NCBI RefSeq assembly: GCF_004364245.1
Contig: NZ_SOAV01000003.1
Location: 372,001-436,000, forward strand
Direction: 5' to 3'
Length of the DNA: 64,000 nt
Origin: Streptomyces sp. BK208
Lineage (GTDB): Bacteria > Actinomycetota > Actinomycetes > Streptomycetales > Streptomycetaceae
Positions 33,890-42,760 of the stretch are shown here, piece by piece. The position numbers and the translations under genes were made by a program. Each line of letters starts with the position of its first letter. Positions within the stretch are counted from its first letter, which is position 1. Under the pieces are notes generated by a model. That model was given only the letters and a program-made list of their open reading frames with translations, was not told the origin of the DNA and did no database searches.

Positions 33890-35536
33890 ATGGCCGATCC
33901 GCGCCGCGCGGACCCGCACCGCTCCGCCCACGTCGACACCTTCGCGCGCGACCACCTGCCGCCCCCCGAGCAGTGGCCGGAACTCGTCTTCGACCTGCCC
34001 GAGCTGCACTACCCGGCACGGCTGAACTGCGCGGCCGAACTGCTCACCGGCCCGCCCGGCGACCGCCCCGTCTTCCGCACCGCGTCCGGGGACACCTGGA
34101 CCTACGGCGGGCTGCGGGAGCGCGTCGACCGGATCGCGCACGTGCTGACCGGCGACCTCGGCGTCGTCCCGGGCAACCGGGTGCTGCTGCGCGGCCCGAC
34201 CACCCCGTGGCTGGCGGCGTGCTGGCTCGCGGTGCTGAAGGCGGGCGCGGTGGCGGTCACCGTGCTGGACCGGCAGCGCCCGCACGAACTGCGCGCGGTC
34301 TGCGAGATCGCCCGGGTGCGGCACGCCCTGTGCGACGTCCGCGCCGTCGACGATCTCGCCAAGGCGGAGATCGCGGGCCTCGGGATCACGACGTACGGCG
34401 GGGACGCGCCCGACGACCTGCACGCCCGTACGGCGTCCGGTGCGGTGCCCCGCACACCGTACGAGGCCGTCGACACGGCGGCGGACGACGTGGCACTGAT
34501 CGCCTTCACCTCGGGCACCACCGGACGGCCCAAGGGCTGTGTGCACTTCCACCGGGATGTGCCGGCGATCGCGGACACCTTCTCCCGGCACGTGCTCAAG
34601 CCCCGCCCTGACGACGTCTTCGCGGGCAGTCCGCCGCTCGGGTTCACCTTCGGGCTCGGCGGTCTGGTGATCTTCCCGATGCGGGCCGGTGCGAGCGCCC
34701 TGCTGCTCGAACAGGCTGGTCCCAGGCAGTTGTTGCCCGCGATCGCCGAGCACGGGGTGTCGGTGCTGTTCACCGCGCCGACGGCGTACCGCGCGATGCT
34801 CGACGAGCTGGACGCGTACGACGTGAGCAGCCTCAGGCGGTGCGTCTCGGCGGGCGAGAACCTGCCCGCGGCCACCTGGCGGGACTGGCACGGGCGCACC
34901 GGCCTGCGCATCATCAACGGCATCGGCGCCACCGAGCTGCTGCACATCTTCGTGTCCGCGGCGGACGACGACATCAGGCCCGGCACGACGGGCGTGCCGG
35001 TGCCGGGGTGGCAGGCACGCGTGCAGGACGGGAACGGCGTGCCCGTGCCGGACGGGGAACCCGGGCTGCTGGCGGTGCGCGGGCCGGTCGGCTGCCGGTA
35101 CCTCGCCGATCCGCGCCAGCGGGAGTACGTGCGCGACGGCTGGAACGTCACCGGTGACACCTACGTGCGCGAGCCCGACGGATACTTCCGGTACGTGGCA
35201 CGCGCCGACGACATGATCATCTCCGCCGGGTACAACATCGCCGGACCCGAGGTCGAGGACGCGCTGCTGCGGCATCCGGACGTGGTGGAGGCGGCGGTGG
35301 TGGGCCGGCCCGACCGGCGCCGGGGCCAGGTCGTGGTGGCGCACGTGGTGCTGAGGGAGGGCGCCGGGCGGGACGCGGACGCGCTGCGCGAGTTCCTCCG
35401 CTCGGAACTGGTGCCGTACAAGTGCCCGCGGGAGGTCGTCTTCCGGGACGCGCTGCCGCGCACGGCGACCGGCAAGCTCCAGCGCTACCGGCTCCTGGAC
35501 CCGCCCGCCCCCGGCCCGGACTCCGATGCCGCATAA
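33890..35536 (+). CDS. aryl-CoA ligase (2-aminobenzoate/benzoate-CoA ligase type)
   Basis: A 548-residue AMP-forming acyl-CoA synthetase. IAFTSGTTGRPKGCVHFHRD is the P-loop-like motif, INGIGATELLHIF motif A5, YFRYVARADDMIISAGYNI the hinge and LPRTATGKLQRYRL the C-terminal lysine. The binding pocket and length fit benzoate- and 2-aminobenzoate-CoA ligases. It activates an aromatic acid with ATP and CoA. It is divergent from acyl-CoA dehydrogenase-RidA and followed directly by the PaaX gene. 2-Aminobenzoate is the favoured substrate because of the fused hydroxylase/reductase in the same locus. Confidence 0.88.
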   Translation: MADPRRADPHRSAHVDTFARDHLPPPEQWPELVFDLPELHYPARLNCAAELLTGPPGDRPVFRTASGDTWTYGGLRERVDRIAHVLTGDLGVVPGNRVLLRGPTTPWLAACWLAVLKAGAVAVTVLDRQRPHELRAVCEIARVRHALCDVRAVDDLAKAEIAGLGITTYGGDAPDDLHARTASGAVPRTPYEAVDTAADDVALIAFTSGTTGRPKGCVHFHRDVPAIADTFSRHVLKPRPDDVFAGSPPLGFTFGLGGLVIFPMRAGASALLLEQAGPRQLLPAIAEHGVSVLFTAPTAYRAMLDELDAYDVSSLRRCVSAGENLPAATWRDWHGRTGLRIINGIGATELLHIFVSAADDDIRPGTTGVPVPGWQARVQDGNGVPVPDGEPGLLAVRGPVGCRYLADPRQREYVRDGWNVTGDTYVREPDGYFRYVARADDMIISAGYNIAGPEVEDALLRHPDVVEAAVVGRPDRRRGQVVVAHVVLREGAGRDADALREFLRSELVPYKCPREVVFRDALPRTATGKLQRYRLLDPPAPGPDSDAA

Positions 35537-35537
35537 G

Positions 35538-36383
35538 ATGATCAACGTGTCCGACCAGCCCGTACCGCACGCCCCGCGCTCCCTCATCGTCACGTTCTAC
35601 GGCGCGTACGGCCGTTTCGCGCCGGGTCCGGTGCCCGTCGCCGAGCTGATCCGGCTGCTCGCCGCGGTCGGCGTGGACGCGCCCTCCGTGCGCTCGTCGG
35701 TCTCCCGGCTGAAGCGGCGCGGGCTGCTGCTGCCCGCGCGTACGGCCCAGGGCGCGGCCGGTTACGGACTCTCCGACGAGGCACGGCAGTTGCTGGACGA
35801 CGGGGACCGGCGGGTCTACGCCACCGCGCCCCACCGGGACGAGGGCTGGGTGCTCGCCGTGTTCTCCGTGCCGGAGTCGGAGCGGCAGAAGCGGCACGTC
35901 CTGCGCTCCCGCCTGGCCGGCCTCGGTTTCGGCACCGCGGCGCCCGGCGTGTGGATCGCCCCCGCCCGCCTGTACGAGGAGACCCGGCACGCCCTGGGCC
36001 GCCTCGGTCTGGACTCCTACGTGGACTTCTTCCGCGGCGAGCACCTGGGCTTCACCCCGACCGCCGAGGCGGCGGCGCGCTGGTGGGACCTGGCGGCGAT
36101 CGCCAAGGAGCACGAGGCGTTCCTGGACCGGCACGCGCGCGTCCTGCACGGCTGGGAGCGCCGGGCCGACACCCCGCCCGAGGAGGCCTACCGCGACTAC
36201 CTCCTCGCGCTGGACTCCTGGCGGCACCTGCCCTACGCGGACCCGGGGCTGCCCGTCGGGCTGCTGCCCGAGGACTGGCCGGGCACCCGCTCGGCGGCCG
36301 TCTTCCGGGCGCTGCACGAGCGGCTGCGCGACGCGGGTGCGCACTACGCGGGCGTGGAGCCGACCCCACCGACCGGGACGTGA
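35538..36383 (+). CDS. PaaX family transcriptional repressor
   Basis: A 281-residue protein. SLIVTFYGAYGRFAPGPVPV is followed by the winged helix (APSVRSSVSRLKRRGLLLPA), GYGLSDEARQLLDDGDRR and the PaaX central and C-terminal domains (WVLAVFSVPESERQKRHVLR; SWRHLPYADPGLPVGLLPED). PaaX-type repressors bind aryl-CoA thioesters and release operators. The start is uncertain: the ATG at 35538 directly follows the CoA ligase stop, and a GTG lies at 35547. It probably controls the two shared operator modules flanking this locus. Confidence 0.9.
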   Translation: MINVSDQPVPHAPRSLIVTFYGAYGRFAPGPVPVAELIRLLAAVGVDAPSVRSSVSRLKRRGLLLPARTAQGAAGYGLSDEARQLLDDGDRRVYATAPHRDEGWVLAVFSVPESERQKRHVLRSRLAGLGFGTAAPGVWIAPARLYEETRHALGRLGLDSYVDFFRGEHLGFTPTAEAAARWWDLAAIAKEHEAFLDRHARVLHGWERRADTPPEEAYRDYLLALDSWRHLPYADPGLPVGLLPEDWPGTRSAAVFRALHERLRDAGAHYAGVEPTPPTGT

Positions 36384-36466
36384 GCCCGGTCGCGTCCCCC
36401 GGGGATCAGTGAACCCTCAGCCTCCTCAGACCCTCTTCTCAGGTTTCCCCCCTACCGTGCGGACGC

Positions 36467-37378
36467 ATGAGACTCGCGCGCAACGTGAACCGGGTCCTCA
36501 CCGCCACCACCGGCCTCCAGGTACGGAGGGCGCCCCAGGCGGCGAAGGGAAACCCGAAGGGAAAGCAGGGGAAGGGGCCGGCCGCCGCGCGGCCCGCGGC
36601 CCGGCAGGCGGCCGCGTACCGATGTCCGCCGGCCGGGGAACTGCCCACCGACCGGCTGCTGCGACGGCCCGTCTTCATCATCTCGTCCATCCGGTCCGGC
36701 TCCACCCTGCTGCGCATGATGATGGGCGCCCACCCGCGGCTGCACGCCCCGCACGAGCTGCACCTGGGCCGGCTGGAGGTCGCGTGCACCACCTGGCACT
36801 CCGAGCGGGCGATGAGTGAACTCGGCCTGCGGCGCGGAGACCTGGAGCACCTGCTGTGGGACCGTGTCCTGCACCGGGAACTCATCGGATGCGGCAAGGA
36901 CTTCGTGGTCGAGAAGACACCGGCCAACGCCTACATGTACCAGCGGCTCAAGGACTGCTGGCCCGACGCGCGCTTCGTCTTCCTGCTGCGCCACCCGGTG
37001 TCGATCGCCCGCTCCTGGCACGAGAGCGACCCCGTCCGACGGCCGCACGACACGGCCGTCACGGAGGTGCTGCGCTACATGACGGCCGTCGAGGAGGCCC
37101 GGGCGGCGGACGCCGGCGGCTTCACCGTGCGCTACGAGGACATCACCGACGACCCCGAGCGCGAGATGCGGCGCCTGTGCGCACACCTCGACGTCGACTA
37201 CGCGCCGGCGATGCTGCACTACGGCCGCAGGAGCGGCGCCGAACTGGTCCGGGGCCTGGGCGACTGGCGCGAGAACATCCGCACCGGCACCGTGCAGCCG
37301 GGGCGCGCGCTGCCCGGCGCGGACGAGATCCCGGAGCGGCTGCGCCCGATGTGCGCGGCCTGGGGCTACACGTCCTGA
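36467..37378 (+). CDS. sulfotransferase family protein
   Basis: A 303-residue PAPS-dependent sulfotransferase. FIISSIRSGSTLLRMMMGAH is the 5'-phosphosulphate loop, FVVEKTPANAYMYQRLKDCW follows, and FVFLLRHPVSIARSWHES is the 3'-phosphate motif. A 50-residue basic, Ala-rich N-terminus has no signal peptide. It does not belong to any obvious aromatic-acid step; acceptor unknown. Three CTCAG units within the 55 bp upstream may be a response-regulator site. Its last 13 bp overlap the convergent hydroxylase gene. Confidence 0.88.
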   Translation: MRLARNVNRVLTATTGLQVRRAPQAAKGNPKGKQGKGPAAARPAARQAAAYRCPPAGELPTDRLLRRPVFIISSIRSGSTLLRMMMGAHPRLHAPHELHLGRLEVACTTWHSERAMSELGLRRGDLEHLLWDRVLHRELIGCGKDFVVEKTPANAYMYQRLKDCWPDARFVFLLRHPVSIARSWHESDPVRRPHDTAVTEVLRYMTAVEEARAADAGGFTVRYEDITDDPEREMRRLCAHLDVDYAPAMLHYGRRSGAELVRGLGDWRENIRTGTVQPGRALPGADEIPERLRPMCAAWGYTS

Positions 37379-39771
37379 CGCGGGCCGCGCAGCGTGAGCC
37401 TCGGCCGCGGGGCGTCGGTGCGCCCGGTGCGCGGTGGGCGGCTGCCCGCCCGGTACGGGGCCGGCCAGGGGGCGCCGGGACCGTCGTAGCCCTGCTCGGC
37501 GGCGGCGTGCAGCGTCCAGTGCGGGTCGTAGAGGTGGGGGCGGGCGAGGGCGCACAGGTCGGTGCGGCCGGCCAGGACCAGCGAGTTGACGTCGTCCCAG
37601 GAGGAGATGGCACCGACGGCGATCACCGGGACGCCCGCCTCGTGGCGGATGCGGTCCGCGTACGGCGTCTGGTACGACCGCCCGAACTCGGGCCGTTCAC
37701 CGGCGACCACCTGGCCGGTGGAGACGTCGATGGCGTCGGCGCCGTGTGCGGCGAAGGCCCGGGCGATCGCGACCGCCTCCTCGGCGCTGGTGCCGCCCTC
37801 GGCCCAGTCGGTGGCGGAGACCCGCACGGTCATGGGCCGCTCGCCGGGCCACACCTCGCGTACGGCGTCGAAGACCTCCAGCGGGAAGCGCAGCCGCTTC
37901 TCCAGTGAGCCGCCGTAGGCGTCGGTGCGGTGGTTGGTGAGCGGGGAGAGGAAGCCGGAGAGCAGGTAGCCGTGGGCGCAGTGCAGTTCGAGCAGGTCGA
38001 AACCGGCCCCGGCGGCCCGCGCGGCGGCGGACCTGAACTGCTCGCGCACGTCCGTCAGTCCCGCCCGGGACAGTTCGCGCGGGGTCTGGCCGCCGGGCCG
38101 GTACGGCAGGGGGGAGGGCGCCACGAGGGGCCAGTTGCCGTCGGGCAGCGGTTCGTCCATGCCCTCCCACATCAGCCGGGTCGAGCCCTTGCGGCCGCTG
38201 TGACCGAGCTGCACGCCGATCGCGGTGCCGGGCGCGCTGTCGTGCACGAAGTCCGTGATCCGCCGCCACGCCCGGCCCTGCCGGCCGGTGTAGAGGCCGG
38301 CGCAGCCGGGGGTGATGCGGCCCTCGGCGCTGACGCACACCATCTCGGTCATCACCAGTGCCGCGCCGCCGAGCGCCCTGGCCCCCAGGTGGACCAGGTG
38401 GAAGTCGCCGGGGACGCCGTCGGTGGCCGAGTACATGTCCATCGGGGAGACGACGACGCGGTTGCGCAGGGTCAGGCCGCGCAGCCGGAACGGGGTGAAC
38501 ATCGGGGGTGTGTCCGGCGGGCAGCCGAACTCGCGCTCCACCTCGCCGGTGAAGCCGGCGTCGCGCAGCCGCAGGTTCTCGTGGGTGACCCGGCGGCTGC
38601 GGGTGAGGAGGTTGAACGCGAACTGGCGGGGCGGCTGGCCGAGGTACCGCTCCAGGTCCTCGAACCACTCCAGGCTGGCCTTGGCCGCCCGCTGGGTGGA
38701 GGCGACGACGGGGCGCCGCTCCTCCTCGTACGCGGTGAGCGCCTCCTGGAGGGTGGGCCGCTCCTCCAGGCAGGCGACGAGCGCGAGGGCGTCCTCGACG
38801 GCCAGCTTGGTGCCGGAGCCGATGGAGAAGTGGGCGGTGTGGGCGGCGTCGCCGAGCAGGACGACGTTGCCGTGCGACCAGCGTTCGGTGACGAGCGTGC
38901 GGAAGGTGGTCCACGCCGACTTGTTGGACCGGAGCGGCCGGCCGCCGAGCGCCTCGGCGAAGATCTTGGCGCAGCGGACGGTGGACTCGGTCTCGTCCAG
39001 TGCGTCGAAGCCGGCCGCCCGCCAGACCTCCTCGCGCATCTCGACGATGACGGTCGAGGCGTCCGGCGCATAGGGGTAGCCGTGCAGCTGCATCACGCCG
39101 TGCTCGGTCTCGGCGATCTCGAAGCGGAAGGCGTCGAAGGCGAAGTCGGCGGCGAGCCAGATGTAACGGCAGCGGTGCGGGGTGAGGTGCGGCCGGAAGG
39201 TGTCCCGGTACCGCTCGCGGGTGGCGCTGTGCACCCCGTCGGCGGCGACGACGAGGTCGTGGGTCCGCGCGAGGTGGTCCGGGGGCGGTGCGTCGGCGCG
39301 GAAGCGCAGGTCGACGCCGAGGTCGCGGCAGCGGTCGTGCAGGATCTCCAGGAGGCGGCGGCGGCCGAGGGCGGCGAAGCGGTGTCCTCCGGAGGTCTGG
39401 CGGGTGTTCCGGTGGACGACGTCGATGTCGTCCCAGCGGACGAAGTGTGCGGTGAGGGCCTCGTAGACGACGGGGTCGGCGTGTTCGATGCCGCCGAGGG
39501 TCTCGTCGGAGAGGACCACGCCGAAGCCGAAGGTGTCGTCGGGGGCGTTGCGCTCGTAGACGGTGACCTCGCGGTCGGGGCCGAGGCGTTTGAGGAGGGC
39601 GGCGGTGTAGAGGCCGCCGGGGCCGCCGCCGACGATGGCGATGCGGTGGGGGCGGCTGCGGTCGTCGTGCGGCTGCGGCGCCGTCGTGGCTGGTCGCGCT
39701 CCGCGGCGGAGCCGCTGGTCGGCACTGCCCCGCGCCCCTGAGGGCGTCGCAGTCCCCTCGGGCGAGGGCAT
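37366..39771 (-). CDS. bifunctional salicylyl-CoA 5-hydroxylase / 2-aminobenzoyl-CoA monooxygenase-reductase type protein
   Basis: An 801-residue fusion. Residues about 40-420 form a group A FAD monooxygenase (IAIVGGGPGGLYTAALLKRL; GNVVLLGDAAHTAHFSIGSG). Residues about 445-770 form an old-yellow-enzyme FMN domain (MFTPFRLRGLTLRNRVVVSP; GFDLLELHCAHGYLLSGFLS; VPVIAVGAISSWDD). The same architecture is found in 2-aminobenzoyl-CoA monooxygenase/reductase, which hydroxylates and then reduces the ring, and in salicylyl-CoA 5-hydroxylases. It follows the enoyl-CoA hydratase by 4 bp. Together with CoA ligase, acyl-CoA dehydrogenase and RidA this indicates aerobic CoA-dependent aromatic acid, probably anthranilate, degradation. 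The first 40 residues are low complexity; a later start is possible. Confidence 0.9.
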   Translation of the reverse strand: MPSPEGTATPSGARGSADQRLRRGARPATTAPQPHDDRSRPHRIAIVGGGPGGLYTAALLKRLGPDREVTVYERNAPDDTFGFGVVLSDETLGGIEHADPVVYEALTAHFVRWDDIDVVHRNTRQTSGGHRFAALGRRRLLEILHDRCRDLGVDLRFRADAPPPDHLARTHDLVVAADGVHSATRERYRDTFRPHLTPHRCRYIWLAADFAFDAFRFEIAETEHGVMQLHGYPYAPDASTVIVEMREEVWRAAGFDALDETESTVRCAKIFAEALGGRPLRSNKSAWTTFRTLVTERWSHGNVVLLGDAAHTAHFSIGSGTKLAVEDALALVACLEERPTLQEALTAYEEERRPVVASTQRAAKASLEWFEDLERYLGQPPRQFAFNLLTRSRRVTHENLRLRDAGFTGEVEREFGCPPDTPPMFTPFRLRGLTLRNRVVVSPMDMYSATDGVPGDFHLVHLGARALGGAALVMTEMVCVSAEGRITPGCAGLYTGRQGRAWRRITDFVHDSAPGTAIGVQLGHSGRKGSTRLMWEGMDEPLPDGNWPLVAPSPLPYRPGGQTPRELSRAGLTDVREQFRSAAARAAGAGFDLLELHCAHGYLLSGFLSPLTNHRTDAYGGSLEKRLRFPLEVFDAVREVWPGERPMTVRVSATDWAEGGTSAEEAVAIARAFAAHGADAIDVSTGQVVAGERPEFGRSYQTPYADRIRHEAGVPVIAVGAISSWDDVNSLVLAGRTDLCALARPHLYDPHWTLHAAAEQGYDGPGAPWPAPYRAGSRPPRTGRTDAPRPRLTLRGPRQDV

Positions 39772-39775
39772 CCCT

Positions 39776-40603
39776 CTACCTCCCCTGCCACTTCGGGGGG
39801 CGCTTCTCCGTGAACGCCGCGTGGAATTCCGCGTAGTCCTCGCCCGTCATCAGGAGGGCCTGGGTCGACGCGTCCAGCTCCACCGCTGCCGCCAGCGGCA
39901 TGTCCAGTTCGGCGGTGAGGAGGGCCTTGGTCTGGGCGTGGGCCAGGGCCGGGCCGTCGGCCAGGCGGCGGGCCAGGGTGTGGGCGGCCTCGTCGGCGCG
40001 GCCCTCCTCGGTCAGCTCGCTGATCAGGCCGATGCGCTCGGCCTCGGGTGCGCGGACCGGGTCGCCGAGCATCAGCAGCCGGGTGGCGTGGCCGAGGCCG
40101 ACGACGCGGGGCAGCAGGTAGGCGGCGCCCATGTCGCCGCCGGAGAGGCCGACGCGGGTGAAGAGGAAGGCGAAGCGGGCGGACGGGTCGGCGACGCGGA
40201 AGTCCGCGGCCAGGGCGAGGACCGCGCCGGCCCCCGCGGCGACCCCGTGCAGCGCGGCGATCACCGGGAACGGGCACTCCCGCACCGCCCGCACCACCTG
40301 GCCCGTCATCCGGTTGAAGTCCAGCAGGCGGCCGGTGTCCATGGACAGGGTCGCGCCGATGATCTCGTCCACGTCGCCGCCGGAGCAGAAGCCGCGTCCC
40401 TCGCCGGCCAGCACCAGCGCCCGGACGGACCGCCCGCGGGACAGCTCGGCGAGCAGGTCGCGCAGGTCGGCGTAGGCCTCGAAGGTGAGGGCGTTGAGCT
40501 TGTCGGGGCGGGCCAGGGTGACGGTGGCGACGCCGTCGGTGATCTCGACACGCAGGTGCCGCCAGTCGGAGGTGGGGGCGGCGGAGCCGGTGAAGGGACT
40601 CAT
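39776..40603 (-). CDS. enoyl-CoA hydratase/isomerase family protein
   Basis: A 275-residue crotonase-fold protein: VATVTLARPDKLNALTFEAY, GEGRGFCSGGDVDEIIGAT (oxyanion hole) and PVIAALHGVAAGAGAVLALA. The usual second acid region reads FTRVGLSGGDMGAAYLLPRV, with Asp in a position seen in several ring-cleaving or specialised crotonases. First gene of the operon with the hydroxylase/reductase. It carries the second copy of the shared operator upstream. Role: hydration or ring opening of a CoA thioester in the same pathway, inferred. Confidence 0.9.
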   Translation of the reverse strand: MSPFTGSAAPTSDWRHLRVEITDGVATVTLARPDKLNALTFEAYADLRDLLAELSRGRSVRALVLAGEGRGFCSGGDVDEIIGATLSMDTGRLLDFNRMTGQVVRAVRECPFPVIAALHGVAAGAGAVLALAADFRVADPSARFAFLFTRVGLSGGDMGAAYLLPRVVGLGHATRLLMLGDPVRAPEAERIGLISELTEEGRADEAAHTLARRLADGPALAHAQTKALLTAELDMPLAAAVELDASTQALLMTGEDYAEFHAAFTEKRPPKWQGR

Positions 40604-40627
40604 GACATCCGAAGTTATCACCCTTCT

Positions 40628-40641
40628 GTGACTGTCGTCAC
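40628..40641. promoter_or_regulatory. operator candidate of the aromatic acid locus, copy 2
   Basis: GTGACTGTCGTCAC, a perfect dyad with 5-bp arms. GTTATC lies 9-10 bp to its left and CGATACG 7 bp to its right, as in copy 1. It lies 25 bp upstream of the hydratase ATG. Its presence at both promoters is evidence for one regulator. Confidence 0.65.
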
Positions 40642-40802
40642 GGGTGCGCGATACGCCGCGGGCGCGAGTGCCCGGTGGTGTCGCGGTGTCGAGGGCCGAA
40701 GGTCCCGGGGGGTGCCCGTCGAACGGCTCTGCCGGACGGCGCCGTACCATTCATAAGGTTGAAAGCAGGACAGGACACCCTGCTCCACGAAACGGACCCG
40801 CC

Positions 40803-41243
40803 GTGCACGATCACTCCCCCGCACCCGCCTCCTGGCGCATCGCACTGCCGCACTCCGCCGCGGCCGTGCCGGTGGCGCGTGCGCTGGTGCGCAACGCCCT
40901 GGCCGAGCTGCAGCACACGGCCGACGGCGACACCGCGGAGCTGCTCACGGCGGAACTGGTCGCCAACGCCGTCGAGCACACCCCGGTGGGCTCGACACCG
41001 ATCGAGCTGGTGGTGGAGCTGATGCCGACCGGCTGCCAGGTCGAGGTGCACGACCCGGACCCCTCGCCGCCCGCCGACCTCACCCGGCCTGACGTGGAGC
41101 CGCCCGACCCGTGGCGCGAGGACGGGCGCGGTCTGCTGCTGATCCGCGCCCTCAGCTCGTCCTGCGGCCACCGGCCCACCGGGGCCGGCAAGGCGGTCTG
41201 GTTCAGGCTTCCCGCTGTACCCGCTCAGCGTCGTCCGCGCTGA
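40803..41243 (+). CDS. anti-sigma-factor-like histidine-kinase-fold ATPase
   Basis: A 146-residue HATPase_c protein: RIALPHSAAAVPVARALVRN, the N box AELLTAELVANAVEHTP, and GRGLLLIRALSS with a C-terminal GKAVWFRL. This is the RsbW/SpoIIAB-like form abundant in Streptomyces, where such proteins bind sigma factors or phosphorylate anti-anti-sigma factors. No partner is adjacent. GTG start with weak ribosome site. Its last 41 bp overlap the convergent permease gene. Confidence 0.85.
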   Translation: MHDHSPAPASWRIALPHSAAAVPVARALVRNALAELQHTADGDTAELLTAELVANAVEHTPVGSTPIELVVELMPTGCQVEVHDPDPSPPADLTRPDVEPPDPWREDGRGLLLIRALSSSCGHRPTGAGKAVWFRLPAVPAQRRPR

Positions 41244-42633
41244 GGGCGAGCCGGGAGTGCCGGCGCCCGTAGGCGCTGTAGGCCAGCAGGCCGACCGCGA
41301 GGAACACGGCGAACTGGAGCCAGGTGGCTCCGCCCGTCTCGTACATCAGGTACAGGCAGAAGGCGACCCCGAGCAGCGGCGTCACCGGGTACAGCGGGAC
41401 GCGGAAGGTGCGGGCCAGCCCCGGCTCACGGCGGCGCAGGGTGATCACCGAGACGTTGACGGCGGCCATCGTGGCGAGGGTGCCGATGGTGCACAGGTTG
41501 ACCACCGCGTCCAGCGGGGCGAAGGCCGCGGGGAGGGCGAAGACCACGCCGACGATCAGGGTGCCGGCGACCGGGGTCGCGGTGCGCGGCGAGACCTTCT
41601 CGAAGACCCCGGGGATCAGTCCGTCCCGGGACATCGACATCAGGATCCGGGTCTGGCCGTACATCACGGCGAGCACCACCGAGGCGATGGCGACGACCGC
41701 GCCGAAGGCGACCACGCCGCCGCCGATCGCGGAACCGGTGACCTCGTCGACCACGTAGGAGAGCGCGGCGGGCCGGTCGCCGACCTGGTCGCCGCCGACG
41801 GCGCCGATCGCGGCGACGGCGACCGCGCAGTAGAGCAGGGTGACCAGGCCGATGCAGACCAGGATCGCGACGGGGATGTCCCGGCGCGGGTTCTTGGCCT
41901 CCTCGCCGGCCGTGGTGATCGCGTCGAAGCCGATGTACGAGAAGAAGGCGGCGGTGGTGCCGGCGCCGATGCCGCCGAGACCGGCCGGGGAGAACGGGGT
42001 CAGGTTGCCGTCCTGGAAGGCGGAGAAGCCGATGGCGCAGAAGGCGAGGAGGACGGCGAGCTTGAGGACGGCCATCGCGGCCGTGGCGCGGGCGCTCTCC
42101 CGCACGCCGCGCACCAGCAGGACCGAGGCCAGGGCGATGACGATCACCGCGGGCAGGTTGACCGCGCCGCCGTCGCCGGGACCCGCGGACAGGGCGGACG
42201 GGAGCTGGACGCCGAGGACGCTGTCGAGCAGCTCGTTGACGTACTGGCTCCAGCCGACGGCGACCGCCGAGACCGACACGCCGTACTCCAGGAGCAGGCA
42301 CCAGCCGACGAGGAAGGCGGTGCGCTCGCCGAGCCCCGCGTAGGCGAAGGAGTACGAGGAGCCGGAGACCGGGATCGCGCCGCCCAGCTCGGCGAAGGCG
42401 AACGCGGTGAACACGCAGGTGATGGCGGCCAGCACGAAGGAGACGACGACGGCGGGGCCGGCCTCGGCGACGGAGTCGGACAGGCCGACGAAGATGCCGG
42501 TGCCGACGATCGCGCCGACGCCGAAGCAGACGAGCTGGAACAGCCCCATCGTGCGCTTCAGGCCGTGGCCTTCACGATCGGCGCCGGATTCGGCGACCAG
42601 CAGGTGGGGGGACTTGACGCGGGAAGCGGGCAT
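41203..42633 (-). CDS. APC superfamily amino acid permease
   Basis: A 476-residue membrane protein with about 12 TM helices. LFQLVCFGVGAIVGTGIFVG is the first-helix substrate motif of cationic amino acid transporters, and AFFSYIGFDAITTAGEEAKN is the conserved central motif. It lies upstream of arcB-arcA in the sense of the chromosome but downstream in transcription, 127 bp after the arcB stop. With the arginine deiminase genes, arginine or ornithine is the likely substrate; inferred from context. Confidence 0.88.
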   Translation of the reverse strand: MPASRVKSPHLLVAESGADREGHGLKRTMGLFQLVCFGVGAIVGTGIFVGLSDSVAEAGPAVVVSFVLAAITCVFTAFAFAELGGAIPVSGSSYSFAYAGLGERTAFLVGWCLLLEYGVSVSAVAVGWSQYVNELLDSVLGVQLPSALSAGPGDGGAVNLPAVIVIALASVLLVRGVRESARATAAMAVLKLAVLLAFCAIGFSAFQDGNLTPFSPAGLGGIGAGTTAAFFSYIGFDAITTAGEEAKNPRRDIPVAILVCIGLVTLLYCAVAVAAIGAVGGDQVGDRPAALSYVVDEVTGSAIGGGVVAFGAVVAIASVVLAVMYGQTRILMSMSRDGLIPGVFEKVSPRTATPVAGTLIVGVVFALPAAFAPLDAVVNLCTIGTLATMAAVNVSVITLRRREPGLARTFRVPLYPVTPLLGVAFCLYLMYETGGATWLQFAVFLAVGLLAYSAYGRRHSRLALSADDAERVQREA

Positions 42634-42760
42634 GGCGGGTGGTGCTCGTTTCTGGTGGTGCGGGGCGCGACGGTGGTCGCGGGCGGCGGCGCGGAAGGGG
42701 TGGCTCCGGAACCGTCGGTCAGCATAGGGCCTGGTGAGGGGGACGGCGCGTGGGGACGAG

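Noticed and set aside
37930..39741. 603-codon open frame opposite the hydroxylase/reductase gene
   Set aside because: Mirror of a real gene, composed of Gly/Val/Glu/Ala runs with no recognisable motif and no ribosome site.
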